DNA of 64,000 nt, from NCBI GenBank assembly GCA_021734905.1, contig JAIPIB010000001.1, forward strand, positions 62,001 to 126,000, given 5' to 3'. Position numbers and translations under genes: made by a program. Positions 1 to 8,431 of the stretch are shown here, one piece after another. Position 1 is the first letter of the stretch. Every line of letters begins with the position of its first letter. Origin of the DNA: Minisyncoccota bacterium. GTDB taxonomy: Bacteria; Patescibacteria; Paceibacteria; UBA9973; UBA918. The notes beneath the pieces are model-generated. The model did no database searches, was not told where the DNA came from, and saw only the letters and a program-made list of their open reading frames with translations.

Positions 1-624
1 TCGATTTGGTTTGGAATGGTACTTGTTGCAGGAATTTCGTTTCGACATCTTGCGGTGGTGGGAATGATTGGCGTCATCGCGTTCATGGCTTTGTGGAATT
101 TTGGTTTTCAAGAATATCAAAAGCAACGCATTATGACCTTCCTTCATCCGCTCGCGGACATACGGGGAACTGGCTATAATGCCTACCAATCAACAATTGC
201 TGTTGGCTCTGGGCAGCTCCTTGGAAAGGGTGTCGGATATGGAACACAGTCAAAGCTTCAATTTCTTCCTGAGTATGAGACAGATTTTATATTCGCAGCT
301 TTTGCTGAAGAGTGGGGGCTTGTCGGTTCGGCACTTCTTTTTTTCTTATTCAGTATCGTGATTTGGCGTCTTCTATACCACGCTGTTAGAGGTGCAACAA
401 ATTTTGAGAGACTGTTTGCAGTTGGCGTTGCAATTCTCATTACAAGCCATTTTTTTGTGCATATAGGTATGAATATTGGATTACTGCCAGTGACCGGTAC
501 AACGGTACCGTTTCTTTCATATGGAGGCTCACATCTTTTCACAGAGTTTCTTGGTATCGGTGTTGTTATTGCCATGGCAAGATACACAAAGCAACATTAT
601 ATCGCTCGAGAACTGATTGAATAG
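1..624 (+). CDS. rodA: RodA/FtsW-family SEDS protein, C-terminal part
   Basis: This gene is cut by the window start; the frame is open from base 1. SEDS proteins are polytopic peptidoglycan glycosyltransferases that polymerise lipid II, RodA acting in cell elongation. About 207 residues are visible, with several hydrophobic segments. The diagnostic end motif LPVTGTTVPFLSYGGS is followed by a last membrane helix and a short basic tail, as in RodA/FtsW. RodA is preferred over FtsW from the PVTG-T-PFLSYGG form, but the missing N-terminus leaves this open. Its stop codon abuts the stop of the convergent glycosyltransferase at 625, with no room for a terminator. Confidence 0.88.
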   Translation, partial: SIWFGMVLVAGISFRHLAVVGMIGVIAFMALWNFGFQEYQKQRIMTFLHPLADIRGTGYNAYQSTIAVGSGQLLGKGVGYGTQSKLQFLPEYETDFIFAAFAEEWGLVGSALLFFLFSIVIWRLLYHAVRGATNFERLFAVGVAILITSHFFVHIGMNIGLLPVTGTTVPFLSYGGSHLFTEFLGIGVVIAMARYTKQHYIARELIE

Positions 625-1767
625 TTATTCTTTATATAGGGTAATAGTTTTCTGGAGCATTTTTTCAAAAGTAAAATCTTGTGCACGGAGAAGTGCATTT
701 TGTGCGAGAGTTTCTCGAAGGGTTGGATCAGTATTGATATCGGTATAGCTTGTCGCAAGTGCCGTAACGCTCCCCGAAGGAAAGAGAAGTCCTGAATTCT
801 TGTGTGTAATAATTTCTGGAATACCACCGACATTACTCGCAATGATCGGCAGTCCGGCGATACAGGCTTCAATAATGACGTATGCAAGCGCTTCAGAGCG
901 AGACGAGAGAACAAAGAGATCAAACGCTTTGAGATATTGTGATGCTTCAGGAATATTTCCGGTAAAGAATACAACTCCTTCAAGGTCAAGTTCTTGTACA
1001 AGTGACTCCAGTCTCTTCCGTTCCTCACCTTCGCCAATAATGAGATGTCTAATATTTGGAAGCTGCTTCGATAGTGAAGCAAGCGCTCGAATGGTGACAT
1101 CGTGTTGCTTAATGGGATGGAGTTCACCGATAGTTACTGACCAAAAATCATTTTCATGATCGCGCAGCGTTGGGACATACCCAGAAAAGAATGATCGGGA
1201 AAATTCGCGGCTGTATAGATCTTTTATTGTTCTTCCGTTATGCACAACATGCATTTTGCTGTGCGCGAATGGGAAATTCATCTGCTGTTTCGTTGTCTTC
1301 GATACTACAATTGTGTGATGGGAAAGAAGGATGGTTATTCCGTGTAGTATTTTAATAATAAATTTTTGCCACGTCGGACGTTCTTCATTGAATGCCCATC
1401 CGTGCGCAGTGAATATAATTTTTTGGACAAAACACAGCCTTCCGATGAGCGCTCCTAAGCCTCCTGCTTTTGAGCTATTAATGTGGAGAATATCAGGCTT
1501 CTCAGATTTCATGGTGTTCCAAAGCTCGAGGGCTGTCTTTATTTCGCGAATTAGGGAGATATCTCGTTCAAGGGTATTGAGTGAAATGACACGCACTCCT
1601 TTTTTCACAAGTTCCTCCGTGAGTCGCCCGGTACCACCAAGTGCAACAATAATCTCAAATTCATTTGGATTGAGGTTTGTAGCAAGGTCATACACATAGC
1701 GCTGGGCGCCGCCCCAATTGCTCTTGGTAATAAGGAAAAGAATCTTTTTTCGAGTATGTTGTGTCAT
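625..1767 (-). CDS. GT4-family glycosyltransferase
   Basis: This 380-residue GT-B glycosyltransferase probably adds a sugar to a lipid-linked glycan at the cytoplasmic membrane face. The N-terminal domain opens with KILFLITKSNWGGAQRYV, the usual GT4 start with a GGAQ acceptor loop. The C-terminal donor domain has the GEGEERKRLE segment and an E-x7-E motif (EALAYVIIEA, near residue 295) that contacts the nucleotide-sugar. Length is normal. The start is unusual: the first 53 bases are duplicated upstream, and the resulting leader ORF (1764-1892) ends in an ATGA overlap with this ATG. Donor and acceptor cannot be read from sequence. Confidence 0.85.
   Translation of the reverse strand: MTQHTRKKILFLITKSNWGGAQRYVYDLATNLNPNEFEIIVALGGTGRLTEELVKKGVRVISLNTLERDISLIREIKTALELWNTMKSEKPDILHINSSKAGGLGALIGRLCFVQKIIFTAHGWAFNEERPTWQKFIIKILHGITILLSHHTIVVSKTTKQQMNFPFAHSKMHVVHNGRTIKDLYSREFSRSFFSGYVPTLRDHENDFWSVTIGELHPIKQHDVTIRALASLSKQLPNIRHLIIGEGEERKRLESLVQELDLEGVVFFTGNIPEASQYLKAFDLFVLSSRSEALAYVIIEACIAGLPIIASNVGGIPEIITHKNSGLLFPSGSVTALATSYTDINTDPTLRETLAQNALLRAQDFTFEKMLQKTITLYKE
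1715..1767 (-). repeat. 53-bp direct repeat, gene copy
   Basis: This is the 5' end of the glycosyltransferase gene, start codon included. It matches 1840-1892 at 52 of 53 positions. Confidence 0.95.
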
Positions 1768-1892
1768 ATATCTCTATGTAGAATGTCTGTGGTATTGGGG
1801 CGTATTTCTGAAAAGGTACCCCATACCTTTTCAGCCCGACAATTGCTCTTGGTAATAAGGAAAAGAATCTTTTTTCGAGTATGTCGTGTCAT
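1764..1892 (-). CDS. Leader ORF made from a duplicated gene start
   Basis: This 42-codon ORF begins with a near-identical copy of the first 17 codons of the downstream glycosyltransferase (MTRHTRKKILFLITKSN against MTQHTRKKILFLITKSN). It then runs through a hairpin and stops with TGA overlapping the true ATG (ATGA). A possible -10 box (TATAGT) lies 10 nt before its ATG. It could be a non-functional scar, or a coupled leader whose ribosomes re-initiate on the real gene. It is not in frame with that gene, so no fusion protein is made. Confidence 0.5.
   Translation of the reverse strand: MTRHTRKKILFLITKSNCRAEKVWGTFSEIRPNTTDILHRDI
1840..1892 (-). repeat. 53-bp direct repeat, upstream copy
   Basis: Second copy, displaced by 125 bp, so the two are in different frames. 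The single mismatch is at 1885 (c, against t at 1760). The 72 bp between the copies include a perfect 11-bp stem with a 5-nt loop at 1808-1834 (CTGAAAAGGTA / TACCTTTTCAG). Confidence 0.95.
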
Positions 1893-1995
1893 GTCTTATA
1901 TCACTATACCAGCATACAGGTTGTTCCATAAATGGGTAATTGTACTAGGAAAGACTTGCTAATTTACACCACTCGCGTAGGATATTTTTAACAGT

Positions 1996-3384
1996 ATGGG
2001 AGAAAGAACACGAGAATTACTTGTATTACTTATAGGAGACACAATGCTCTTTGGTGCAGCCTTGTGGTTTTCGTTATTTTTAAGGTATTTGAAGGTTCCG
2101 AATGCTGAGATACTCGAACTTCACCTGACTCCGTTTACTGCCATGTTCTTGGGATGGATATTTATATTTTATATAGCAGGGCTGTACGACAAACATACTA
2201 TATTCTTGAAATCACTTCTCAGAGCTCGTATCATCGTCGCTCAGGTATGTAACGTTGCGATTTCTGGATTTCTTTTTCTTGTGCTTCCGCTTGGTATTAC
2301 CCCCAAGACAACACTTATTATTTATGTTGTTGTTTCCTCACTGCTAATCTTATTGTGGAGACTCAGTTTATTTAATTTATTTTCTTCTAAAAAAATACAC
2401 AATGCACTTCTTATTGCAGACGGGGAAGAGGCAGAAGAACTTATCCAAGAGGTAAATCAAAATAAACGATACAATTATCGGTTTATAAAAATGATCAACG
2501 AAGAACTTATTAACCAGACTCCAGATTTTGAACAGAAGCTTCTCGATGTTATTGAAGAGGAAAAGATTTCAGTGATTGTTGTTGACTCACGAAGTCCTCA
2601 TTTTGAGAATTTTTTACCGAAGTTATTTGAACTTACTTTTTTGAAATTTAAGTTTACATTTCTCGACTTTCACAGAATATATGAGGAGACCTTCGATAAG
2701 GTCGCGTTGTCATCACTTCATTATGAGTGGTTTATTACAAATGTATCGCAGTCTCGTCGATATGTGTACGACATTATAAAACGCATGGGTGATATTGTTG
2801 GTGCAATTGTTGTTGGTTTTATATTTTTGGGACTTCTGCCAATTATATATATTGCAATGAGGATAGAAGGAAACAGACGAATATTCATGACTCAAAAGAG
2901 AATGGGGCAGCACAATACACGCATTACTGTGTATAAGGTTCAAACAATGACAAGCAATGACCAAGGTAGCTCCACATGGCTTCCTGAAGACGCCCTGAAA
3001 TCAAATGTTGTAACGAAGGTGGGTGCTGTGCTGCGAAAGATGAGCATTGATGAGATGCCACAGGTGTGGAATATCCTTAAAGGAGAGATGTCTCTTATTG
3101 GTCCCCGGAATGATATCGAAGGACTTGGTGAACGTTTGGCTCGTGAAATTCCATATTATAATATACGAAATCTTGTTAAGCCCGGAGTTACTGGTTGGGC
3201 ACAAACACATCAGCACTATATGGGAGATAATATAAGCCCACAATCACTTGAGGAGACGAGGTGTCGGCTTGCATACGATTTATATTATGTAAAAAACAGA
3301 TCAATTCTTCTTGATCTTTCAATAGCACTGAGGACGATTAAAACTTTACTCTCACGCTTTGGGTTAACTATAAAAGTAAGGTAA
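1996..3384 (+). CDS. Polyprenyl-phosphate glycosylphosphotransferase
   Basis: This 462-residue membrane enzyme would transfer a sugar-1-phosphate from a nucleotide sugar to undecaprenyl phosphate, the first step of glycan assembly. Four hydrophobic segments lie in the first 130 residues, then a Rossmann-like central region, then a fifth hydrophobic stretch (about 270-290) that opens the bacterial sugar transferase domain. The domain shows KRMGDIVGAIV, the basic TQKRMGQHN segment, MSIDEMPQVWNILKGEMSLIGPRN and KPGVTGWAQ, all typical of the WbaP/PssY family. It is the likely initiating enzyme for the polymer whose genes fill 26-64 kb. No Shine-Dalgarno precedes the ATG. Confidence 0.9.
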   Translation: MGERTRELLVLLIGDTMLFGAALWFSLFLRYLKVPNAEILELHLTPFTAMFLGWIFIFYIAGLYDKHTIFLKSLLRARIIVAQVCNVAISGFLFLVLPLGITPKTTLIIYVVVSSLLILLWRLSLFNLFSSKKIHNALLIADGEEAEELIQEVNQNKRYNYRFIKMINEELINQTPDFEQKLLDVIEEEKISVIVVDSRSPHFENFLPKLFELTFLKFKFTFLDFHRIYEETFDKVALSSLHYEWFITNVSQSRRYVYDIIKRMGDIVGAIVVGFIFLGLLPIIYIAMRIEGNRRIFMTQKRMGQHNTRITVYKVQTMTSNDQGSSTWLPEDALKSNVVTKVGAVLRKMSIDEMPQVWNILKGEMSLIGPRNDIEGLGERLAREIPYYNIRNLVKPGVTGWAQTHQHYMGDNISPQSLEETRCRLAYDLYYVKNRSILLDLSIALRTIKTLLSRFGLTIKVR

Positions 3385-3388
3385 TATA

Positions 3389-4471
3389 GTGGAACATAAA
3401 TTTATGCAAAACGTTTTTATTGTTGGAGGGGCTGGATATGTTGGGGAGATGCTCTCTCACCAATTATCACTTCGTGATGATGTGGGGACTATTGTTTTGT
3501 TAGATAAGGAGCCACAATCTGATTTTTCTAAGACATTGCCTAAAGTTGTATACGTAGAGACAAATATGGCTGATGATGGTTGGCAAGAACAAGTTGCAAA
3601 ATATCGAGTTGATGTTGTCATTCATACTGCGTGGCAGATCCGCGCAATGTACGGTAATCCAAAAGAACAATGGAGATGGAATGTTGAGGGTTCAGAAAAG
3701 GTATTTGACTTTGCTTTTAATCAGGAATCAGTCAAGAAGCTCATTTACTTTTCAACAGCATCATCGTATGGGGCGCGTGTTGATAATACTGTTGACCATT
3801 ATTTCACGGAAGCCGAAGGCTTCCGTGATGATGACTATATCTATGCAGAAGAGAAGAAGGTAACTGAAGAAAACCTTGAAAAGAAATATAAAGAAGCCAA
3901 AAAAATAGGACATCGTGTGCCACAGATTTTTATTGTACGCCCAGCAGCAATCACAGGACCACGAGGAAGATATATGCGAATACGGTTCGGCCTTCAGTCT
4001 GCGCTCCAAGGCAATCTCAAAGGAGGATTTATCTATAAAATAGTGACACTACTTACGACCTTTGTTCCAGCAACAAAAGGATGGGTGCGACAATTCATTC
4101 ATGAGGATGATGTGAGTGACATTGTAATCATGTTTACCACAGAACATTTTGACTTTGAATATGATGCATTCAATATCACTCCATTGGGGGCCCCTGTTTT
4201 TGCATCTGATATGGCAGAGGCAGTCGGTAAAAAAATATTGCTCATTTATCCATGGATGGCACGGATTGCTTTTTGGTTTTTCTGGCACGCGACGAGAGGA
4301 AAGGTTCCTACATGCCCAGGGAGCTGGCGATTCTATTCGTATCCTGTTGTCATGAGTGGAGAAAAACTAGCACAGATCTATACGTGCAAACATTCAAGCA
4401 AAGACGCATTTCGTTATACTGCAGGAAGGTATGAAGAGTCTGTTCCGGAATCCTTGCGTGTTATTAAGTAG
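3389..4471 (+). CDS. NAD-dependent sugar epimerase/dehydratase
   Basis: This is an extended short-chain dehydrogenase acting on a nucleotide sugar. It has the NAD-binding VFIVGGAGYVGEML near the N-terminus, STASSYG carrying the catalytic serine, YAEEKK as the Y-x3-K pair and a FIVRPAAITGPRGR segment. The GTG at 3389 follows the previous stop by 4 bases; an ATG at 3404 (MQNVFIVGG) fits the family start better. A perfect hairpin with an 11-bp stem and 3-nt loop lies in the reading frame at 3804-3828. The gene follows the glycosylphosphotransferase, so it may supply or modify the first sugar; the substrate is unknown. Confidence 0.83.
   Translation: MEHKFMQNVFIVGGAGYVGEMLSHQLSLRDDVGTIVLLDKEPQSDFSKTLPKVVYVETNMADDGWQEQVAKYRVDVVIHTAWQIRAMYGNPKEQWRWNVEGSEKVFDFAFNQESVKKLIYFSTASSYGARVDNTVDHYFTEAEGFRDDDYIYAEEKKVTEENLEKKYKEAKKIGHRVPQIFIVRPAAITGPRGRYMRIRFGLQSALQGNLKGGFIYKIVTLLTTFVPATKGWVRQFIHEDDVSDIVIMFTTEHFDFEYDAFNITPLGAPVFASDMAEAVGKKILLIYPWMARIAFWFFWHATRGKVPTCPGSWRFYSYPVVMSGEKLAQIYTCKHSSKDAFRYTAGRYEESVPESLRVIK
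3804..3828 (+). repeat. Intragenic perfect hairpin
   Basis: TCACGGAAGCC, loop GAA, then its exact reverse complement. It sits in frame inside the epimerase gene and encodes part of YFTEAEGFRDDD. Confidence 0.9.
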
Positions 4472-4530
4472 TGAGTCTGGACTATCCTTTAGTAAAACGG
4501 TCTTGATATTCGGTGGTATATTTGTTTCTC

Positions 4531-5319
4531 ATGATTATAGATGGAAGAAAAATAGCAGAAGATATATATGCGAGAACACGCGAGAGAGTCATGCAGCTTG
4601 GCCGCGCCCCTCATTTGACCATTATTACGTGTGCTCCCAGTTTCGAGACAGGGAAATATCTTTCACTTAAAAAGAAAAAAGCTTTTGATGTTGGTGTGAA
4701 GACCTCGATTATAGAGCTTGATAGCAATAATACGACTGAAGATTTTATTGCGAGTATTAAAACATCAGAAGATTCAGATGGAGTCATTGTCCAATTACCA
4801 CTCCCAAAAACTGTAGATGTTGATATGGTGGTACGAAATATATCTTCTCGACAAGATGTTGACGCTCTCAATTCAGAAAATCACGCAATACTTTCTCCTG
4901 TGGTTGGTGCTATTAAGGAGATTCTTGGGGCGCATGATATAGACGTTCTAGGGAAAAAGGTGACTATCATTGGAAAAGGGAGACTTGTTGGTGCTCCGGC
5001 AGAATTATGGTTTAAGGCTGAAGGAGCAATAGTTAGCATTGTGACGAAAGAAACAAAAGACATTGCCATGTACACAAGAGATGCTGAAATAATTGTCTGT
5101 GGTGCTGGCGTTTCAGGAATGCTTACGCCTGACATGATTTCAGAAGGTGTTGTTATTCTTGACGCGGGAACCTCTGAAGAGGGTGGTGAGTTGCGAGGAG
5201 ATGCAGATCCTTCCTGCGCAGCAAAAGCCTTACTCTACACTCCTGTTCCTGGGGGTATCGGCCCTATCACTATAGCTGTACTATTGTCTAATGTTGTCGA
5301 TTGTGCAGAAAGAAAGTGA
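4531..5319 (+). CDS. folD: FolD methylenetetrahydrofolate dehydrogenase/cyclohydrolase
   Basis: FolD interconverts 5,10-methylene-, methenyl- and 10-formyl-tetrahydrofolate in the cytosol. The product of about 262 residues has the N-terminal GRKIAEDI, the catalytic Y-x3-K in KYLSLKKKKAF, VQLPLPK, the VDALN loop, the NADP-loop GKGRLVGAPAE and the family signature PVPGGIGPITIAVLL. The usual PCTP stretch after the aspartate loop is replaced by LSPVVGAI, so this is a diverged form. The ATG at 4531 (MIIDGRK) is chosen over the GTG at 4513, which would add a short non-family extension. Confidence 0.9.
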   Translation: MIIDGRKIAEDIYARTRERVMQLGRAPHLTIITCAPSFETGKYLSLKKKKAFDVGVKTSIIELDSNNTTEDFIASIKTSEDSDGVIVQLPLPKTVDVDMVVRNISSRQDVDALNSENHAILSPVVGAIKEILGAHDIDVLGKKVTIIGKGRLVGAPAELWFKAEGAIVSIVTKETKDIAMYTRDAEIIVCGAGVSGMLTPDMISEGVVILDAGTSEEGGELRGDADPSCAAKALLYTPVPGGIGPITIAVLLSNVVDCAERK

Positions 5320-5369
5320 TATATGGTATAGTGTTTTTCATAATTAATGATTACAGGTGAATATTATCT

Positions 5370-6788
5370 ATGAGTCACAATCAAAAATCGCAAGGTAGCA
5401 CAGAGATGTTCATTCGGGTTTTTCGGGCCATAGCAGTTATCGTATGTGCGGGGATTCTTGGGTATTTTGTGTATGCTTCGACAATAGACGAAAATTCCTC
5501 TAAGCCATTTAAGTTTGGACTTGACCTCGCAGGAGGAAGTCATCTCGTATATGAAGCTGATGTATCGTCGCTTGAGCCATCTGAAGTTCCTGAACTCATG
5601 AATGTACTTCGCGAAGTTATTGAACGTCGTATTAATGTGTTCGGTGTCTCTGAGCCTGTTGTACAGATTGAGCGGAGTAGTTTTGTTGCAGAAACCAAAC
5701 AGGAGAGACTTATTGTTGAGCTACCCGGAGTCGCAAATGTTGACGAGGCAATAAAGGAAATCGGCAAGACGCCACTTCTTGAGTTTAAACTTATCGATAA
5801 AGAAGCTGTAACCGCCAATGCATCAATTGAAAAGGCTATTACGGATGCGGCAGCTGACGGGAAAGAAGTCGATCAAAGTGCGTTCAATACTAAAGATATA
5901 TATGTAAATACGGAACTTACTGGACGGTATCTTAAAGGAGCTGAACTTGTGTTTGGTAGTGGTAGTGGTGCCGGACTTTCGAACGAACCTACTGTCAGCA
6001 TCACCTTTAATGACGAAGGAGCAGATCTTTTTGAAAAAATAACACGAGAAAATGTTGGCGAACAACTTGCAATTTTTCTCGATGGAACGATGATGTCATC
6101 ACCGCGAATCAATGAAGCTATTGGTGGAGGAAAGGCAATTATTTCAGGGAACTTTACTCCGGACGAGGCACGGGAACTTGTTCGTAATTTAAATTTTGGT
6201 GCACTACCAGTTCCTATTACACTTGAGAGTACTCAAACAATCGGGTCTTCTCTCGGTGATTCCGCACTCCAGGCAGGAGTTTATGCTGGTGTCGTTGGAT
6301 TTATCATTCTTTCATGTTTCTTGATTCTTTGGTACCGTCTCCCAGGAATTATTGCTGTTGTTGCACTTATTATATATGTAACGATTATGCTGGCTCTCTT
6401 CAAGCTGATCCCCGTGGTCCTCACAGCTGCAGGTATCGCCGGGTTTATTCTCTCTGTGGGGCTGGCAGTTGATGCGAATGTGCTTATTGCGGAACGTATG
6501 AAGGAGGAGCTCCTTAGTGGGAAAAGAATTGACGCAGCAATTTCTGAAGGTTTCGGCAGAGCATGGTTAGCGATTCGTGATTCAAATACGGCACATATAA
6601 TTGTAGGAATAATATTGTTTTGGTTTGGAACGGCACTTATTAAAGGATTTGCTCTTGTCTTCAGTATTGGAGTATTCGTGTCAATGTTTTCGGCGATTAC
6701 TGTTTCTCGGACATTACTTCTTGCGCTTCCGGTGACAGCGGAGAATAAGCTGGGAAAGTTTTTAATGGGCTCAGGTATTTCACACTAA
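5370..6788 (+). CDS. secD: Protein translocase subunit SecD
   Basis: SecD works with SecF and SecYEG, using the proton gradient to help release secreted proteins outside the membrane. The 472-residue protein has one N-terminal helix (about 15-35), the FGLDLAGGSHLVYEAD motif, an outer P1-type domain and a five-helix C-terminal block with GLAVDANVLIAERMKEEL. It is shorter than the roughly 615-residue E. coli protein, through a reduced periplasmic part. secF follows after two bases, so the pair is an operon. Confidence 0.95.
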   Translation: MSHNQKSQGSTEMFIRVFRAIAVIVCAGILGYFVYASTIDENSSKPFKFGLDLAGGSHLVYEADVSSLEPSEVPELMNVLREVIERRINVFGVSEPVVQIERSSFVAETKQERLIVELPGVANVDEAIKEIGKTPLLEFKLIDKEAVTANASIEKAITDAAADGKEVDQSAFNTKDIYVNTELTGRYLKGAELVFGSGSGAGLSNEPTVSITFNDEGADLFEKITRENVGEQLAIFLDGTMMSSPRINEAIGGGKAIISGNFTPDEARELVRNLNFGALPVPITLESTQTIGSSLGDSALQAGVYAGVVGFIILSCFLILWYRLPGIIAVVALIIYVTIMLALFKLIPVVLTAAGIAGFILSVGLAVDANVLIAERMKEELLSGKRIDAAISEGFGRAWLAIRDSNTAHIIVGIILFWFGTALIKGFALVFSIGVFVSMFSAITVSRTLLLALPVTAENKLGKFLMGSGISH

Positions 6789-6790
6789 GT

Positions 6791-7687
6791 ATGAATATAA
6801 AAAATAATCAAAGTTTTCTTTTTGCAATTCCGGCATTTTTTACCATTGCGTCCATTGCCGCGATTCTTATTTGGGGATTGAAGCCAGGAATTGATCTTGC
6901 AGGAGGTTCGATGCTCCAAGTAGCATATGATGAGCGACCTGCTGTCGAGGATGTTAATGCAAAACTTTCAGATTTAGATTATGGTGAAATTCGTGTACAG
7001 GAATCAAACGAAAATGATTTTATTCTTCGACAGAAAGAATTGAATGGTGAGGAGAAACAAGTCCTTATGGATTCCCTTGCAACTCTTGGTATTGTTCGAG
7101 AAGTGCAGTTTAATTCAGTAGGGCCAACAATTGGCCATGAAATCGTAAGGAAGTCATGGTGGGCAATTGTTCTCGTTGCTCTCTCAATTATTTCTTTCAT
7201 TGCATTTGTTTTTCGGCATGTCTCGAAGCCTGTTGCGTCATGGAAATATGGAATTGTTGCGATTGCCACACTACTCCATGATGTTTTGATCCCAACAGGA
7301 CTTTTTGCATACCTAGGCTATGCCCGTGGAGCAGAAGTTGGGGTATTCTTTATTGTTGCGATTCTAACAACACTCGGTATTTCAATTAACGATACCATTG
7401 TTGTCTTTGATCGCATTCGTGAAAATCTTCGTCTGAACGAGGAACACCACCGTCGTGAGATTTTTAGTGATGTTGTGTGGAAAAGTATTACCCAGACACT
7501 CACACGTTCAATTAATACATCACTGACAGTTATCATAATGCTTGTTGCTCTCTTCATACTTGGTCCAGACTCAACCAAGGATTTTGCTCTGACGCTTATT
7601 GTGGGTATGGTCGCAGGAACATATTCTTCAATTCTTCTTGCTAGCCCGCTTCTTGTACAGCTCGAAAAATGGCAGTCTAAAAAATAA
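6791..7687 (+). CDS. secF: Protein translocase subunit SecF
   Basis: This is the partner of SecD in the export motor. The 298-residue protein has an N-terminal helix, the KPGIDLAGGSMLQVAY motif that mirrors SecD, a small outer domain and a five-helix block with the signature GISINDTIVVFDRIRENLR. Length matches the family. It starts 2 bases after the secD stop and is presumably co-translated with it. The leader ORF of the next gene begins 7 bases after its stop. Confidence 0.95.
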   Translation: MNIKNNQSFLFAIPAFFTIASIAAILIWGLKPGIDLAGGSMLQVAYDERPAVEDVNAKLSDLDYGEIRVQESNENDFILRQKELNGEEKQVLMDSLATLGIVREVQFNSVGPTIGHEIVRKSWWAIVLVALSIISFIAFVFRHVSKPVASWKYGIVAIATLLHDVLIPTGLFAYLGYARGAEVGVFFIVAILTTLGISINDTIVVFDRIRENLRLNEEHHRREIFSDVVWKSITQTLTRSINTSLTVIIMLVALFILGPDSTKDFALTLIVGMVAGTYSSILLASPLLVQLEKWQSKK

Positions 7688-7694
7688 TATCTAT

Positions 7695-7865
7695 ATGGTA
7701 CTGGGAATAACAGGGACCGATGGTGCAGGGAAAGGTGAGACAGTCTGGGAGACTGTCGCAAGAGGTTGTCGATATTTTGAAGAAATATCATGCAACCTGA
7801 ACAGCGTCTGTAGGACGCCCGTACCTGATATACTCAGAAAAAGTAACTGCGTGCAATTTTTATGA
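7695..7865 (+). CDS. Leader ORF made from a duplicated kinase start
   Basis: This 56-residue ORF opens with a copy of the N-terminus of the downstream kinase, P-loop included (GITGTDGAGKG), then runs into unrelated hairpin-rich sequence. It ends with TGA overlapping the true ATG (ATGA at 7862-7865). Three hairpins lie in the insert: 7739-7757 (8-bp stem, 3-nt loop), 7763-7798 (two stacked stems) and 7804-7818. A functional protein is unlikely. It has the same design as the leader before the glycosyltransferase at 1767. Confidence 0.5.
   Translation: MVLGITGTDGAGKGETVWETVARGCRYFEEISCNLNSVCRTPVPDILRKSNCVQFL
7704..7736 (+). repeat. 33-bp direct repeat, upstream copy
   Basis: Identical to 7871-7903, the P-loop coding segment of the kinase gene. 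Counting the start codon, the similarity covers 42 bases (7695-7736 against 7862-7903). Confidence 0.95.
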
Positions 7866-8428
7866 TCATAGGAATAACAGGGACCGATGGTGCAGGGAAA
7901 GGTACGGTAGTTGGATATCTTGTTGAACAAAAAGGATTCGTTCATTACTCAGCAAGGGCTATCTGGATAAAAGAACTTAATCAGCAGAGAACAGAGCCAA
8001 CACGTGCTAACATGCGTCTCATTGCAAATAAGTTGCGTGAGGAAAATGGTAACGATTTTCTTGTAACGTTTTATTTAAAAAAAATTAACGAAGAAGGAGT
8101 ACAGAATGCAGTTATAGAATCAATTCGTACAGTTGCAGAAGCGGAGACGTTAAAAAAAAGAGGGGGTATCCTTATTGCTATTGACGCTGATCAGAAGATT
8201 CGATATGAGAGAGTCCAAAAAAGAAGGTCGGAAAGTGACCACGTTAGCTTCGAACAGTTTGTAGAACATGAAATCCTTGAATCCAATGACTTAAATCCTC
8301 ATGGTATGCAAAAACAAAAAGTAATCGCGATGGCTGATTACACCATTCATAATGGCGGAATTCTCAAAGAACTCCATGAAGCAATTGAGAGTCTATTTAA
8401 ATCACTACAAGAAGAAAGGATCGTATAA
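7862..8428 (+). CDS. P-loop nucleotide kinase-like protein (UPF0200/AAA_18 type)
   Basis: This 188-residue P-loop NTPase starts with IIGITGTDGAGKGT, a Walker A of the nucleotide or dephospho-CoA kinase kind. It continues with the PTRANMRLIANKLREENGND helix seen in UPF0200-like proteins, the strand NAVIESIRTVAEA, and AIDADQKIRYERVQKRR, a lid-like basic segment. It probably phosphorylates a small nucleotide-like substrate, but the substrate is not known. There is no Shine-Dalgarno; translation may depend on the upstream leader ORF that overlaps it by four bases. Its 3' end converges on pyrH three bases away. Confidence 0.7.
   Translation: MIIGITGTDGAGKGTVVGYLVEQKGFVHYSARAIWIKELNQQRTEPTRANMRLIANKLREENGNDFLVTFYLKKINEEGVQNAVIESIRTVAEAETLKKRGGILIAIDADQKIRYERVQKRRSESDHVSFEQFVEHEILESNDLNPHGMQKQKVIAMADYTIHNGGILKELHEAIESLFKSLQEERIV
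7871..7903 (+). repeat. 33-bp direct repeat, gene copy
   Basis: Second copy, inside the kinase gene, offset by 167 bp from the first. Confidence 0.95.
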
Positions 8429-8431
8429 GTG

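Noticed and set aside
7826..7853. Third copy of the 40-bp palindromic site in the insert before the kinase
   Set aside because: ATACT and AAAAGTAACTG match the right half of the site at 31289, but the core ACGGTCG and the left arm are missing; too weak to claim.
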